Source: Colius striatus
Lineage: Eukaryota; Chordata; Aves; Coliiformes; Coliidae
DNA length: 64,000 nt
Direction of reading: 5' to 3'
Assembly (NCBI RefSeq): GCF_028858725.1
Contig: NC_084766.1
Coordinates: 29,433,001 to 29,497,000, forward strand
Shown here: one piece after another, positions 1-12,890 of the stretch
How the letters are laid out: each line of letters begins with the position of its first letter
Position numbering within the stretch: the stretch's first letter is position 1
Made by a program: the position numbers and the translations under genes
The notes under the pieces: generated by a model
The model's input: only the letters and a program-made list of their open reading frames with translations
What the model was told of the DNA's origin: nothing
Database searches by the model: none

Positions 1-810
1 CCCTCTTCCCTCCTACTTCCTAACAGAAAATACCAACTTCATAGCACAAGCAATATGCTTCAAGATCTGGTAGGGGCACAAAGCAATCCACATCAAAGGC
101 AGGTCTCACCACAAGCAGAGGAGTAGTCACAGAAGCCACTTGTTAACACTATGCTAACTAACAAAAAATGTGCCAGGAGCAGCAATCTTCAACTTCCTCA
201 TCACCCCAGATTTCCCAGATTGTTGTCACAAAGTCTCATGTCATTTTAGAATCTATTGGCAGAAGCACTGAGATGCCACTGGAATGTCAGTATTTTTTAC
301 TGAGGGAAGGTATTTGAGTATCATGTTCTGTGATGCACGCACTGCAATAACTTGTGAGCTCAGAGGCAGAAGAAACATTTCAGAGAGGACAGTGCTCCCT
401 GATAAAAACCTCCAGGCTCCTCACAGTGACAGTCTTCTTCTGATATATTCCTCTAGAAAAGCCTTGAAACAGAACACAGTATTTTTGCATCTACTGAAAA
501 ATAGCAAACTGGGTCTTACCAAGGATGGCAGATGTATATCTGAGTCAAATATTAGGCAAAATCTTCTCCTCTGCCAGCATTTCCCATTGAAACTGGGAAA
601 ACATTGGTTCAAGCACTGTTCTTAAATAAAAACATCCTAGAATTGCAGAATGGAGGAAAAAACAAAGCAAAGAACTGAAATACCTACTCCAGCTCAGTTA
701 CTTTTAAAAAATCTCTTCTAAAAGGGCTGAAATATTCTCCTGTTGAACCTAAAGAAAGTATCAAGAGACTTCTTTGTGTTGCAAACACAATCGGTATAAA
801 CAAAAGCCAG
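1..810. other. Intergenic, nothing recognised
   Basis: No exon with plausible splice sites, RNA gene or clear repeat was recognised. The open frames here are short and unlike any protein family I know. Confidence 0.6.
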
Positions 811-1436
811 GCAGCAATATGTCCTCATGGCCAAGAAGGCCAATGATATTCCGGAATGCATCAAGAAGAATGTGGACAGCAGGTCAAGGGAGGTTCTTCT
901 CCCCCTCTACTCTGCCCTGGTGAGGCCTCACCAGGCCTGTGTCTGCATCCAGTTCTAGGCTCCCCAGCTCAAGAGAGACAGAGAACTTTTGGAGAGAGTC
1001 TAGTGCAGGGCCACCAAGATGGAACAGCTTCCTTATGAGGAAAGGCTGAGGGAACGGGGGCTGTTTAGTCTGAAGAAGAGGAGAATGAGGGGGATCTCAT
1101 TAATATTTACAAGTATATAAGTGGTGGATGTCAGGAGGTTGGGACATCCCTTTTTTCTATTGTATCTAGGAGCAAGACAAGGGGTAATGGGATGAAGCAG
1201 GAACACAAAAAGTTCCATTTAAACATAAAAAAATCCCTATTTTACTGTTGAGGTGAGGGAGCCCTGGCACAGGCTGCCCAGAGAGGGTGTAGAGTCTCCC
1301 TCCTTCGAGATCTTCAAAATGCACCTGGACACATTCCTGTGTGACCTGATCTAGGTGAACCTGCTTCTGCAGGGGGGTTGGACTAGATGATCTCTAAAGG
1401 TCCCTTCCAATCCCTACCATTCTATGATTGTATGAA
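811..1436 (+). mobile_element. CR1 LINE fragment, 3' end, sense orientation
   Basis: The sequence follows the 3' part of avian CR1 over about 625 bp. It includes the segment for the end of the reverse-transcriptase ORF, the stretch reading 'aggctgcccagagagg', the 'ggttggactagatgatctc' block and the terminal 'attctatgattgtatg' octamer repeat. It is truncated at the 5' end, as most CR1 copies are, and carries frame breaks and substitutions, so it is inactive. Its presence is one of the main reasons for calling the genome avian. Confidence 0.9.
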
Positions 1437-1459
1437 ATTTACATAAGGAGATTGGTCTG

Positions 1460-2010
1460 TGTGGTAGTTTGAGCCTGGCTGGATGCCAGGTGCCCACCAC
1501 ACTGTTATATCCCACACCTCCTCAGCAAGCCAGGGAAGGGGAGAAAATAAGATGGGAGTCTCGTGGGTTGAGATAAAAGCAGTTTAATAAATAAGCAGCA
1601 AAGCCGCGTGAGCGGGAAGCAAAGCAAAAGCAGATAAAGCTGTTACTCTCTACTTCCCATCAGCAGTGATGTCCAGCCACCTCCCGAGAAGCAGGGCTTC
1701 AGTACGCGTAGCGGTTGCTTTGGGAAGGCCAGAAATGAATCTTGCCTCCCCTTCTTGCTCCTCTCCCCCAGTTTATATTACTGAGCTGATGTCATATGGT
1801 ATGGAATATCTCCTTGGTCAGCCTGAGTCAGCTGTCCTGGCCATGGTCCCTCCCAAGATCATGCCCACCCACAGCTATTGGTGAAGGTGGGGGAAGGAAT
1901 GCTGGAGGGACAGCCCTGATGCTGTGCGAGTGGTAGTCATAATATTGATATCAACAGTAAGCACAGCACTGCAGGAGCTGCTGTGGAAAATCACTACCAT
2001 CCCAGACCCA
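1460..2010 (+). mobile_element. Solo LTR of an avian ERVL-like endogenous retrovirus
   Basis: It begins with 'tgtggtagtttgagcctgg' and ends near 'cccagaccca', so it has TG...CA ends. Internal blocks recall the avian ERVL-type LTR I know from bird genomes: 'gatgtcatatggtatggaat', 'ggtcagctgtcctggc' in similar form, and an AATAAA at about 1588. No gag, pol or env sequence flanks it, so it is a solo LTR left by recombination. No clear target-site duplication is visible, so the exact ends are uncertain. The family assignment rests on remembered similarity. Confidence 0.7.
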
Positions 2011-3720
2011 CTACGTGAGTTGTTCCTCTTTTTATTCCACTGGCTCCAACTTCTTTGCCTGTCACCAGATTTTAATTAAATAATCCTAATTAATCAGACT
2101 ATTTTGTTTTAATTGTTTCAATGGCATCCTGAGTTTGGACTCAATACGTATTGCAACTGAGGACAGGCCTGATTTTACAGATTGTCATGTATTTTATCAC
2201 ACTTCAGTTGGAAAGTAAACAAATGAGTATATGGGATGCAGTATAACAGTAATTGAGAGATGAGGAAAAGTATCACTAGCAGCGAAGTGTGAGATTGCCT
2301 CAGTTACCATTAATCTCTCTCTGTGTAAACCAGAAGTTGCATCGTGTATAACACAAGCAGGGTAGAAATTCTCTTCCTGGACAGAAAAGTCTGTCAGGTG
2401 ATGGCAGAGAATGAAGGCAATACTAATTTTGGTTTATTTGCTTGAGGGTTTTTGTCTTTTTGCCTTTCAAATATTTGCATTGGTTCTCCAGTAAGAATTG
2501 AATGCAGCCTTATGAAGCAGTGGACATGCACCTCTGCTCAGCTTGCCATCAGGCACACCATGCATTGTTTTATGCAATATAGGTGGTTTCATTTGCTTTG
2601 AAACAGAATGCAACAAGAACAGCTGAAGAAGTTCCAAAGCCTTCATCAACTTCCCAACTTCAGATGCCAGCATGAGATCCAGGAGAAGCAGCTGATGGCA
2701 CTTCCTGCTCTCCATGTTGTTCAGGGCACCAGCAGTGTCCTGTAGAAAGGGGCTATGAGTGGCTGCTCCAAACATCTACTGGCACTTTTTTCTACCCAAA
2801 TAATTTTCTTTGACCTTCAAACTTTTACACAATCAAGACCTCACAGATAGTCCAATACCACTGGTGACAAAGGTCATGAAACTACCAACACAGAATAGAC
2901 TACTTGTCTGTTTACAGACAGCATGTATCTTAATATATCTTCTGTTGCATTCTGTAATTTTTCCCCTCTTTCTGTATTTTTTTTTCTTTTTAGCAAATTT
3001 TCAATACTGCATATTCTTCACTGGACACGGGGAACAAATTCATCATGGTTTACTGGTACAATGGCTGAGTCTCATTTCATCTTGTTCACATGAAATATCC
3101 CATATGCCTTAAACAGAAGATGTAACCCAAATAATCTATGTCTGAGGTTGCCCTGAATAGGCAGCTGACAAAACAGTCATCTGTGGCCTGAAAATTATGG
3201 CCTGAAATTTTCTAAGAAAAGTTTGTGACATGAGCAGCAGATCCTCTCCAAATTGCTTGGGGTTGAGACACGGGTCTTGAGGTATCAGTAGCTATCTCAG
3301 TGGGTTGCTGTATAGGATCTAGTAGTGTTCTCAGTCAAAGGTAAGGAGGTGCTTGAGATTCAACCCATAAGGTCATAAAAGGTGTAGAATTTCATGTGAT
3401 GCATTTCATCTTGAATTCATTTACCATTAGAATCATTGCAGCATGAGTTGCAAGTTTAGATCCTTTAAGGCACCTGCTACCTCAGCTAGAATCAACTATG
3501 CCTTGCAATATGTTGTAATATGTTATTGCGGAGTCCTCTCTGTCTGTAGAAATTTAAATCTGTGAGACATGCTAACTTAAAGCACAGGGGAAGCCCCACT
3601 GAACACAACAGAAATGGAGGTGTTTAAGGACTTCCCACAAGTTGAAATAACTTTTGAGAACTACTTTTGCTGTAGCTACACCAAAAACGCAACAAATTAA
3701 TCCATTTTGCATGTCTAGTG

Positions 3721-3744
3721 CAGTGACTGCAGTGACTGCAGTGT
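3721..3744. repeat. Short tandem repeat, 9-bp unit
   Basis: Two full copies and a partial third copy of 'cagtgactg' stand head to tail. It is a minor local duplication with no evident function. Confidence 0.8.
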
Positions 3745-6700
3745 GAATGCCATAGATAAGCACTAGACTATAATACGTACCTATACATCATGCACTCATT
3801 AATCAGGTAGACAAAGTCATTTACCCTCCACCTCATTCCAAACCCTTAGTAAACATGACCCAGGGGCTATACCTTAGCCACAGGAAGTACTGATTGTCTG
3901 AATTTGAATACCACTGCCTTTTTTCCTGATGTCCTTTCCTGAACTGCAATATACACTTCTGTATCTTTAGTCAAGCAAATGGCTTTTTGAAGTTCAGTAG
4001 CTTCAGTTAGCACCTAATTGGATTTGATAATTCTTCATCTGCACAACCCTGAAAAACCATGTATGCTATTGAAATAACCTCAGTCACAGTTCCTAAACAT
4101 CTAAACCCTTTAAGGCACCAAAACACAAGTGCCTTCATTAGTAATAAGCAACTTCAATGAAAGAAGTTAAAATCTAAATCCAATGTTTGATGCAATGTCT
4201 CTTTTTGTGATCCTGCAGTATGACGATCTCAAACATGTTCAAGGAGTTAGCTCCAATGGTCTGTTTCAACTGATTTCTAAAGAAATACATAAAATTACTT
4301 TGAAAATTAAAGACTCTGCCAGTATTCATTGGACAGCATAATTGTTTTTTTAAATCTAGGCATCTAATGGAGTCCATAGAATTAAATCACAAAACCATCA
4401 GACATCTTATCTCACAGACCACATCCTGAACTTACACTCAGCCTAGTCTTTAACTGGGACAAAACTGATTCAGTCAAGGCTTGAGCTGATGCACAGAAAG
4501 AAATGAAAGATTTCAGAATGTTATAGGTATCCTGCATTGTTCCAGTAACAATTTATAAGGAGAAGATCTGTACTTTAAAGTCTAATTGTTACATCTGAGC
4601 TCTGTATTAGTTTATAATGGAACCTCATCAATATCAATGGCATTATCTCTAGTCTGAAAGGAAGAGATCATATATTATAGTTTCTAAATTAGGATGGACC
4701 CCAAATCAGATCAGCACTCCTCAGAATATCACAAGAAGAACTGAACTCCCAAGGCTTATCCTTTGTGTTAAACTCAGATGAACAGATGAGGTTTAGACAC
4801 AACATGCAGAGGGCTGTAACAGACACCTTAGTAAACCAATGTATTTACTATTCCACCATCAAAAGCACAGTATCAGTAAAAAATATCATTGCTGGATCTC
4901 TTGTTCAGACAAATTACTCCAGATTGACACTGACAAATCTTCACGGCTATATATACGATAAATACAATTTGGTTGTTTCAACAGAGGTTTAACCACTTAA
5001 ATTATAGCACTGTGATAACACTTAGAAGCAATCCAAGTGGTCTTTAAACTTTCCTCGTCTAAATATTACACGTCACATACTGCTCACTTTGAACATTCGC
5101 TTTTTTCTCTTTTATTAGTCCATAGATCCAAAGTCTAAAGCCTCTAAGAAAGAGTTGATTTTTTTCTACTTCCACTTTGAATGGTCAATAATCAAAGTCT
5201 CTGTTCATTAACCATCATGCCTGCTTCTCTTGCCCATATTTTATCCTAGCAGTAGAGGAGGTTAAGTGCAGTAAAATTTTCAGGTAAATGTGTAGGCAGA
5301 AGAACAGAGCAGAACTATGAAAACTACTGAACAAATTAGTGAGAAGCTTCAGTTCTTGGATGTTCCAGGTTTGGATTTCAAAGTCTGGAGATCATGCACA
5401 AGCCAAGCTCTGCATGGACATGACAATAAAATTGTGTTGAGCTTCAAAATGTCAGCAGACCTTTGACTTTGGTACCTTGACTTTTTTACTAACACCTCAC
5501 TTTCATCAGGGGTTAAATACCATGAAATCTTCATGAGTTGCTGCAAGGTGGATCTAAAGTAATTTGTATCCATTGTGTCTGCCCACTTAATGTTTAAACA
5601 GCCTCCATTATGTCATTAACCTTTATAGGGGGAAAAGACACGATAATTTCATATGTCCACAGACTTTCATCAGAGCCTTGCTGGCACAGCCAGGCAGAAT
5701 GTGGGCAGGACGGACTTCAGAGTTAACATGCAACATACAGTTGGAGATTACACAGAGATAGCTTCATTATTCTTTCATCTATGATTCTTATCAAATGGAA
5801 CAGAAGTGATCAATACCAAATATTTTCTGTGTCATAGCACAGAAGAACTATTCTTATGGGGAGAAATTCTCATCTCAAATAGACCAATGTAAATCCACAG
5901 TATTACATAATTTCCAGTCAAAATCAGTAGAATTATCTGTCAGTTATTATGATCAGTAAGCAAATCAAGATAGAAACCAGATGCTTGTAGTTCCCGTAAC
6001 ATAACTGGTGCCAATTCATACTCATGTGTATTTAACATCTACAGTTATCTTAAAAGTTTATTTCTTCTGATTTTAAAACCATAGACACTTGTTGGAGCTC
6101 TGTAGGACACTATTCAAGCTCTGCATGAAGACAGGAGAATGCAAGATTGTCAATGGTAATACAGAAGCAGCAAATTCTGTCAGATCCTTGAATTTTATGC
6201 AGCAGCCATAACAGCCAACAAAACAAGTGTGCAGCTGCTCTTGGGAACCACAGAGGAACTGCAAATATTCAGACATGTGGAGTCTCATTAATTGATATGA
6301 ACAGTTTAACTACACATCCATCCCTTTTATACAAATTCTTTAAAGTAGTAAGAATGACTTACAGTATCCTGGCACCAAACTTTACTACTGGCAGAGCAAT
6401 TATTTAGGCTGAGGAGTTAGAGTTTGTTTCATGTTTATCACTCAACAGCCTATTGCATCTAAGCAGATTTCACAAGACCAATAAAAAAAGGCTTCTTATA
6501 TGTTACTTAGAAGTGATTAAACTCCAGCATTGTGTGGTAATGACCTTTAGCTCCACTCTTCTCAGCTCAGACTGATTGCACAACCTGTGCAAGAATCGCT
6601 TTTAATCAGCATTCAGAGATACAGTTTTCTGTTCACTGGCAGGTACCTAAAACATGCCTGTGAATCCTGCTATCAGTAATGGGGCTGAAAGAAACACTCC

Positions 6701-7453
6701 CTTTAATTTCTTTTCCTCTTTTTTGGTACTTTTCATCATTTAAGTGTTGAGTGAATTGCACAAAGTGCAAATGATTGTGTTATATGTGAAAGAAGTGTTA
6801 ATGTGACTAGTGATAAGCATAGAAAATGGATCTAAACAGAGAAGGCAAACTATTGGGTTTTCTATCACCTATAAAAACTAGCAAGAGAAAATTATCACAT
6901 TGGATTATCACATACATGGTTAAACATCATATGCATGCTGACACTTCTGTCAAAAATCAATATTTTGAATTAATATTTTGAGCCATAAATTGCTTGGAGA
7001 TTTCAATAACTACTAACTTGATAAAATTCATAGAATCTCTGCTAAGCCTACTGAGAATTCTTAATATCATTCATCACTTGTTCTCTTCATAACATAGTCT
7101 TGATGGAAAAAAATACCAAAATTTTCATTACCTGGAAGTGAGGTTTTCCCCAATCTTACTGAAAAACCTATGTAAATAGATTTGCATGAGTTCCTCTTTG
7201 TCAGAACTGGGACATAGGTGATGTTTCCACAGCTGATTTAGTCTATTTTATGTCATTGGTCATACACTTTGGTCACTGAGATCACGAACTACAGCATTGC
7301 TCATTCAGAAACAACAAGGAATGCAGACAATGTACACATACAAACCTGCACTACAGAATGTAAGCCCATGTGTCTTCTTGTGGGTTTATCAACATGTTTT
7401 CTCACATCTGCTTTCATCACAAACTAAAAAAAAAGGTTACTCACCACTGGCAA

Positions 7454-7474
7454 TTGATCAAAACTTTTGATCAA
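7454..7474. repeat. 21-bp near-perfect palindrome
   Basis: The arm TTGATCAAAA (7454-7463) is followed by a single C and its exact reverse complement (7465-7474). The arms resemble a TCF/LEF site with one mismatch, on both strands. The structure is directly visible; any binding is inference. Confidence 0.85.
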
Positions 7475-9006
7475 GAGCCTAACCTACCCAGAGTTTCTTA
7501 GGGCTCCCGGAAGGTGAACTAATCTTCAGGTATCAGGAAGCAACTACATAGGTGAAAGGTAACGAAACACTATAACTTGACTTAACCTGCTGTTCAAAAC
7601 TAGTAAAAAGCCATGCACTTTATGCACTAAGAGAAGGAAAAGCAGTTACAGCTTTATACATACAGCTAGCTTGGATAATTGGCTTTGTTTCCTCAAGTGA
7701 CACTGCTACACTTCCATCCTACATTGGTATATAAGATGCATCTAGAAGACAAAATCACACATGGTATCAGTCACTCTATGTCTTTTGAGGTGGTAAGGCA
7801 ACATTCACTTACACTGAATGGAGACCTGCCCAACTACTAATTATTAGCATCTATTGCATACCTCATAACACCATTAAATCAACTGCTTGCTTTCCCACAT
7901 GCAAGATGCACCACAGGCTGCTGCCAATAGACTTGCACATAACTGTCATCTCTTTACACCAAGTTTGGAACCATTTCACTCTTTGTCTTTCATCCTCCTC
8001 AAACTGACATTTTCTAAAAACTTAGAGGCCATTGAAATCAGAAGGTCTAGGATGATAATTAGTGTTAGCACAGAGGCTTCCACTTTTATTCATGTCCACT
8101 GACACAGATGAGTTCTCCTACCCGAATCCAGAATATTTCAGATCATAAGTGAAAAGTATTAATTGGTTTACGCTTCAAACATCATAGAGGAATCAAATTG
8201 CAGCACTAATGAAACCAGGCCTGGATCAACAAAAGCTTCACAATCTTGAACAGCCCTGACAATATTAAGTGAGTGCTTAAAGGACTTTGGTACTCAGCCT
8301 TATCTCTTGGATCGTAAGCAAACTTCTTCCAAAGATCACATCCACAGCTTTTGGAACTGAAGCCAAGAAGGTCCACCTGCCAGCATACCTCACCTCACAG
8401 CTGGGTCTCTCTCAATCAGTGTTAAGCATAGCAGCTCTGTTACTCCCATTACACAGAGGGAGGAGGACCAAAAAAAATCACTACCTTAAATCAACACAAG
8501 AAATCTCTGATCAAGCAGACTTAGTCTACTTGCCAATCCAGCACGTGCAAGACCATTTGCACACCTTCAAAAGAGAAGGTTCATCATGGTAAGATAATGA
8601 GCCTTCCATACATCCCAAGTGCACTGACAGCCCCTACTGTAAATGACAGTACTGCTTCACAGACCACTTGAGCTGCAAAGGAAACCCACGCCTCGATGGT
8701 CAGATGGGATTAAGAAGAGGTTCCTACACAAACCAGTAGGGAAAAATATCACACTATGTTTGCTTGCTCAAAGTACAACCTAGGAGGCACCTTTTCACAG
8801 TGTAATGAGACTTAACTCAGTGCCTCATACATACTCAGAGTAAATAAGAGTCCTATTAAAAATCCAAGTGTGCAGCTTTTGCAGGGCTGGGTTTGCTTTC
8901 AGTGTGCTGCTCTCTTCCAAAGCTGTTGAGCAAGACTTGTGTGTTTAACATTTCTAACCAGCCAAAATTGCTCTTTATATTTGATCAGGAATAATTTTTT
9001 TTTTTT

Positions 9007-9040
9007 ACCTTTGAACCTGTTGCAATGTAGGTTCAAAGGT
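9007..9040. repeat. Inverted repeat with 12-bp perfect arms
   Basis: ACCTTTGAACCT (9007-9018) is exactly complementary to 9029-9040 across a 10-nt loop. A T-run directly precedes it on the + strand. Each arm contains CCTTTGAAC, close to the TCF/LEF consensus. The right arm with its flank (AGGTTCAAAGGTTA) also resembles two nuclear-receptor half-sites. It lies about 3.8 kb upstream of the inferred ACSL5 start. Confidence 0.85.
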
Positions 9041-12000
9041 TACCTGGGTGCAGTGTTGCCTGTTTATTAAAGCCACACGCTGATGATTTGAGGCTTAGTC
9101 CTGCCACAGGAGCTGAGGAAGCACCAACCCTTGAACACCTACTTGAAGTTGTAAAGCAGCAAAGGAAGAAAGCTGTACCAGCCCCTCCACTCTCCTCCAG
9201 CCCCAAAGGAAGGTAAGCCAATCTCTCCTGATCAGACCCTGTGCTTCCCAAGTACTAGGCTTCCTGCTCCCACAGAGAAGTACTGCAAGTGAGATAATAG
9301 CCTTAATTTGCTGCCAAGCCTGGATCCAATGCACTCTTCTCATCATTATACTGTTAAAGGCAACAGCTGTGTAATTGTCTGGATGTTATTAAAGAAACAA
9401 ATCTGGACTCAGGGGTGTGATACAGAGAAATCACAGCCTGAGTGAGAGCAACCACCTGAACACTCCCTGTTGCTAAAGACTAGCTGGAAGTGGAAACCGG
9501 ACTGCCATCCAGGCTGAAGCCATTATCAGTTTGCTAGTTACGTCTATTTAAAGATACAGTATACAGAGTACCAGTGCCAGGCTTCCAGACTCACATTTAA
9601 AACCAAGTTCCAGAAGTGGAAGAATCATTAGCTTTTGAAATCTTGTCAGTAAAAAATTGTAACATGTTTGATCATTTATACACAGAAGCTTATTGGCAGT
9701 ATTTACTACAATAGGACCTTAATCCCTAACTAAGAACACAGAAGCAAGCTATAACGTTTTTGATGTTTTAAAAGCAAAGACATGTATGGCACATCAGACT
9801 TCTGCCATAGCCTTGCTACCACTGCTTAAAGTGGGGCTGTAGAGATGGAACATTCTTCAAGCTCTTGCTTTTGTACAGAGCTGCTGCTGTAACAAAGGAA
9901 TGGATATTGGAGACAAAGATAATCCAGAAATCAATATGCAAGTAAGAGAACTGGCAAAAAGTGTTCTGCTCTTCCACATTTTGTCCTTACTATCTTCTCT
10001 GAGGAATCTCGTGCTCTGAGAAGATTATATCTCTATGCAGGTTACTCTGCTTTACAAAAGCCAGAAGGCTGCCCTTGAAAAGTGCATCAGAGCAATAAAC
10101 AGTGATTATTTTCATGGCATTAAGAAAACAAACTGGAGTTCAAAAACCCTGCAAACAAAGTGAGCTCTTACTTCCCACAGACTCACAAAATTAAGATGCA
10201 TGAAATGACAACAGAGAAAACTGTACACTGAGCTAATGCTTCCCCTTCATTTACAGCCTCTGCTATTTGCTCTACCTAGATGGGCTATTTTGGCATCTTC
10301 AGATGGCAAAAGCTCGTGTTGTGCCATGACCTAAAGGTTTATTATAAAAGCTCAGGTTATCCACCCTCTAAGCAAACCTTTTGTGACAGAGACAACAGAA
10401 AGGAAACAACTTGAACTTTCTATACACATATCCTACCTGCTGCTCATCTTAATTTGCTAATGAGTATGAAAGATGCACATGTACAAAAAGTAGCAAAGGC
10501 TGTTATTCATGACTGTGCTTTATTTTTTTTTGGCAGAGAATTACTAGCAACAAGTGGATTTGTGCTTCCTAAAAATATGCAGTTTATTCAGATCATTTAA
10601 GTCAGTATCAAAAACCAAAAGCTTTGAAATCTGCATGTCACTTCTTACTCATACTGAGGAAAGAACATCAGCTACATTCTAATCTATAAGCATTAAACAG
10701 AACCAATCATTAAGGAAATCTATGCTCCCCAAGGCTTTTCCATGTACATCCCCCAATCCAATTTATGTTGGAGCTGTGAGACCCACTGAGTCCAGGCAAT
10801 GCAATGTAACCTTACCAGCTCAGGTGCCTCCACATCACACACTGGGCTTCTGGCAGGCCTGGCAGGATGATGCTGTGGGCATAGGCTCTCATACCTGCAG
10901 CCAACGTCAATCCATTTAAAATACACAGCATTGCTAACCATCAGAGACAGGGTAAATTCACTGCTTTTTCTCTTCCTCCTGGAAAAATAACAGTCTGAGG
11001 TCAGATACCTAAAGGGGGAAAACACTCAGACAGGCACTAAAAGAAGGTAACAATGGGGCTGGCTGGGCTGGGAGCCTGTCCTTTCCCTTCTCTGCAAAAG
11101 ACACTGACTTGCTCTAAGCATAAGTGCACCCAGACTATCACTGTTACTGCTGAGGCTCACAGCTTCACTTAAATCCCATAGGTACAGGTCTGGGTAGGCA
11201 AAGCCAAAGGCATTGGAGTTACATGCAGAGCAAGCTATTTCTTTTTGATCTTCATGTAAAGCTTACAGCAAAATCAGTGAACTAAGCCTCAGCTTCCCTA
11301 CAAGTATATCTGCCTTGCTAAAGAACACCACAATTACAGTGTAAATTAGCTTTACCTGAATAGTATAAAGTTTACAGCAGCCATAAAAACATAATTGGAA
11401 TTAGTAAAGGCTATGTGCTTTAACAAGCCAAGGTCCAGGACAGGCTGTATTCTGGATGCAAGTACATGCTATGTACAGCTATAGTTAGTCTAGCTGAGCA
11501 GATAATTCTAAACTCATGTTGTCTCCAAAATGGGGGTGTGCAGATACTCAATTCACACACAAGACAGAGGTATTTTCTTTAATTGTGTGAATGTGTGTAC
11601 ACAAGTGCCTGTCCCAAGGCAGCACACCATGGTCCCAAAACTATGATTATTTATACACACAATTTGTACATGTTCAATATGTTAATACATATGCATTAAT
11701 TGGACAAAACTTCTTTGCCTAGCATATAAATGAGCACACATGCCCACTTTGCCTTCTTTTGAGTCTGGGGTGTAGCTGGAGTTGGTGGTCACTATCTTCT
11801 CCTGAGAGAATTACCCTTTACCTAGTTTTTTCATCATTTGGCAGGCATAGGTAGTTTGTCACAGTCTCTTGACTTTTCTTCCCATTAATCCTACCTAGGT
11901 TTCTGCTTTTGACATAGTGGATTGTTTCAAGCTTAATCATTGTTTCTATCATGTTCTTAACAAAATTGGCCTTGTTCTTTGAACGTTTCAACATCAATGC

Positions 12001-12794
12001 AGTACAGAAAAACTTTCATATGGACAAACTATTAAGTGGGAAAACAAATCCAAGATCTGAAGTCAAGGCACTAAAAAAGAGAGATAAGTGAAGCTACTGT
12101 CTTCCTACTCCTGCAAACCTGCTGCAAAATTCCAGTTACATTAGACAAGCATTAGAGAGGAAAATGGAGACTGCAGAAGCTATAAACGTTAAGCAGAGAA
12201 ATGCAACTGTAAAAGCAGAAAGAAAACCCCTGTCATAGAAGGAAACAGAAGTGAAGTTTAAAATGTGATTCACTGTTACTTTGTGCAAATAACTGCACAT
12301 ACATTAAGTCTATACCACAGCAGAAAGAACTGGGTAGTTCTGGGGGATTAAAAAAACCCCCAAATAACAAAAAACCCCCCACCTAAACCAAAAAACCTCA
12401 AATCAGCAGCCGAACTGGAGATTCAGCCCACCAGCAAATATATTACAGTAGTAGGAAAAATACTTTACTCAAAGCATTTTGTCAGTATTGCAGGCTATAA
12501 AGCTCTGCTGAGCATAATGTACACACACCTGTAGAGAGAAAACTATTGTTGGGAGGGCAGCTTTATACCCAGAGAAAATAATACCAAATAGTCTATAAGC
12601 AATACATGATAATTTCAAAAGGTTTCTATTTTTCACCTAGCTCTTCACATACATGTAACCGTCAAGCTCTACTGAATCAACAGAAGACCTCTAAACAACT
12701 CAACAACTTCTTCTGTGTTTCTTTTCCTAACCAATTAATCTCCTCTACGCAAGTTCCTCCCATTTACAGGCTCCTCTCCCAGCATGCTTTTCTG

Positions 12795-12890
12795 CTTGCT
12801 GATTTATTTAAACCGAGGAGAGGGAAGTAGCTGTAGTTTTTAACATGAGGGTTATCTAGCTGGTCTGGGTTTCCTACTGTGTTTGTAAGG
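12795..12890 (+). promoter_or_regulatory. ACSL5: Candidate ACSL5 promoter and non-coding first exon
   Basis: A TATA-like 'ttatttaaa' lies at 12804-12812. About 70 bases further on is a consensus-like splice donor, GTAAGG, at 12885-12890. Around this point + strand composition flips from A-rich to T/G-rich, as expected where a + strand transcription unit begins. A 5' non-coding exon of about 50 nt ending at 12884 and spliced to 16585 would fit, because the first coding exon has its own acceptor. This is inference; no transcript evidence is available. Confidence 0.3.

Larger units (their letters stand above)
2011..12800. other. Intergenic region upstream of ACSL5
   Basis: I see no recognisable coding exon in this 10.8 kb. 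In mammals GUCY2G and TECTB lie on this side of ACSL5, but no exon of either was recognised. The region holds a small tandem repeat near 3721, a near-perfect palindrome at 7454-7474 and a 12-bp-arm inverted repeat at 9007-9040. From roughly 7.4 kb on, the + strand is A/C-rich, which contrasts with the T/G-rich sequence after 12.8 kb. Confidence 0.55.

Noticed and set aside
2467-2775. 102-codon minus-strand frame suspected to be a transposase or guanylate cyclase exon
   Set aside because: No motif of either family and no suitable splice sites seen.
12340-12400. Alternating A-runs and C-runs as a possible structured element
   Set aside because: Low-complexity sequence without a repeat unit or complementary partner.
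1-12800. Expected neighbours GUCY2G or TECTB left of ACSL5
   Set aside because: No exon with matching motifs was found; they probably lie further left or are absent.
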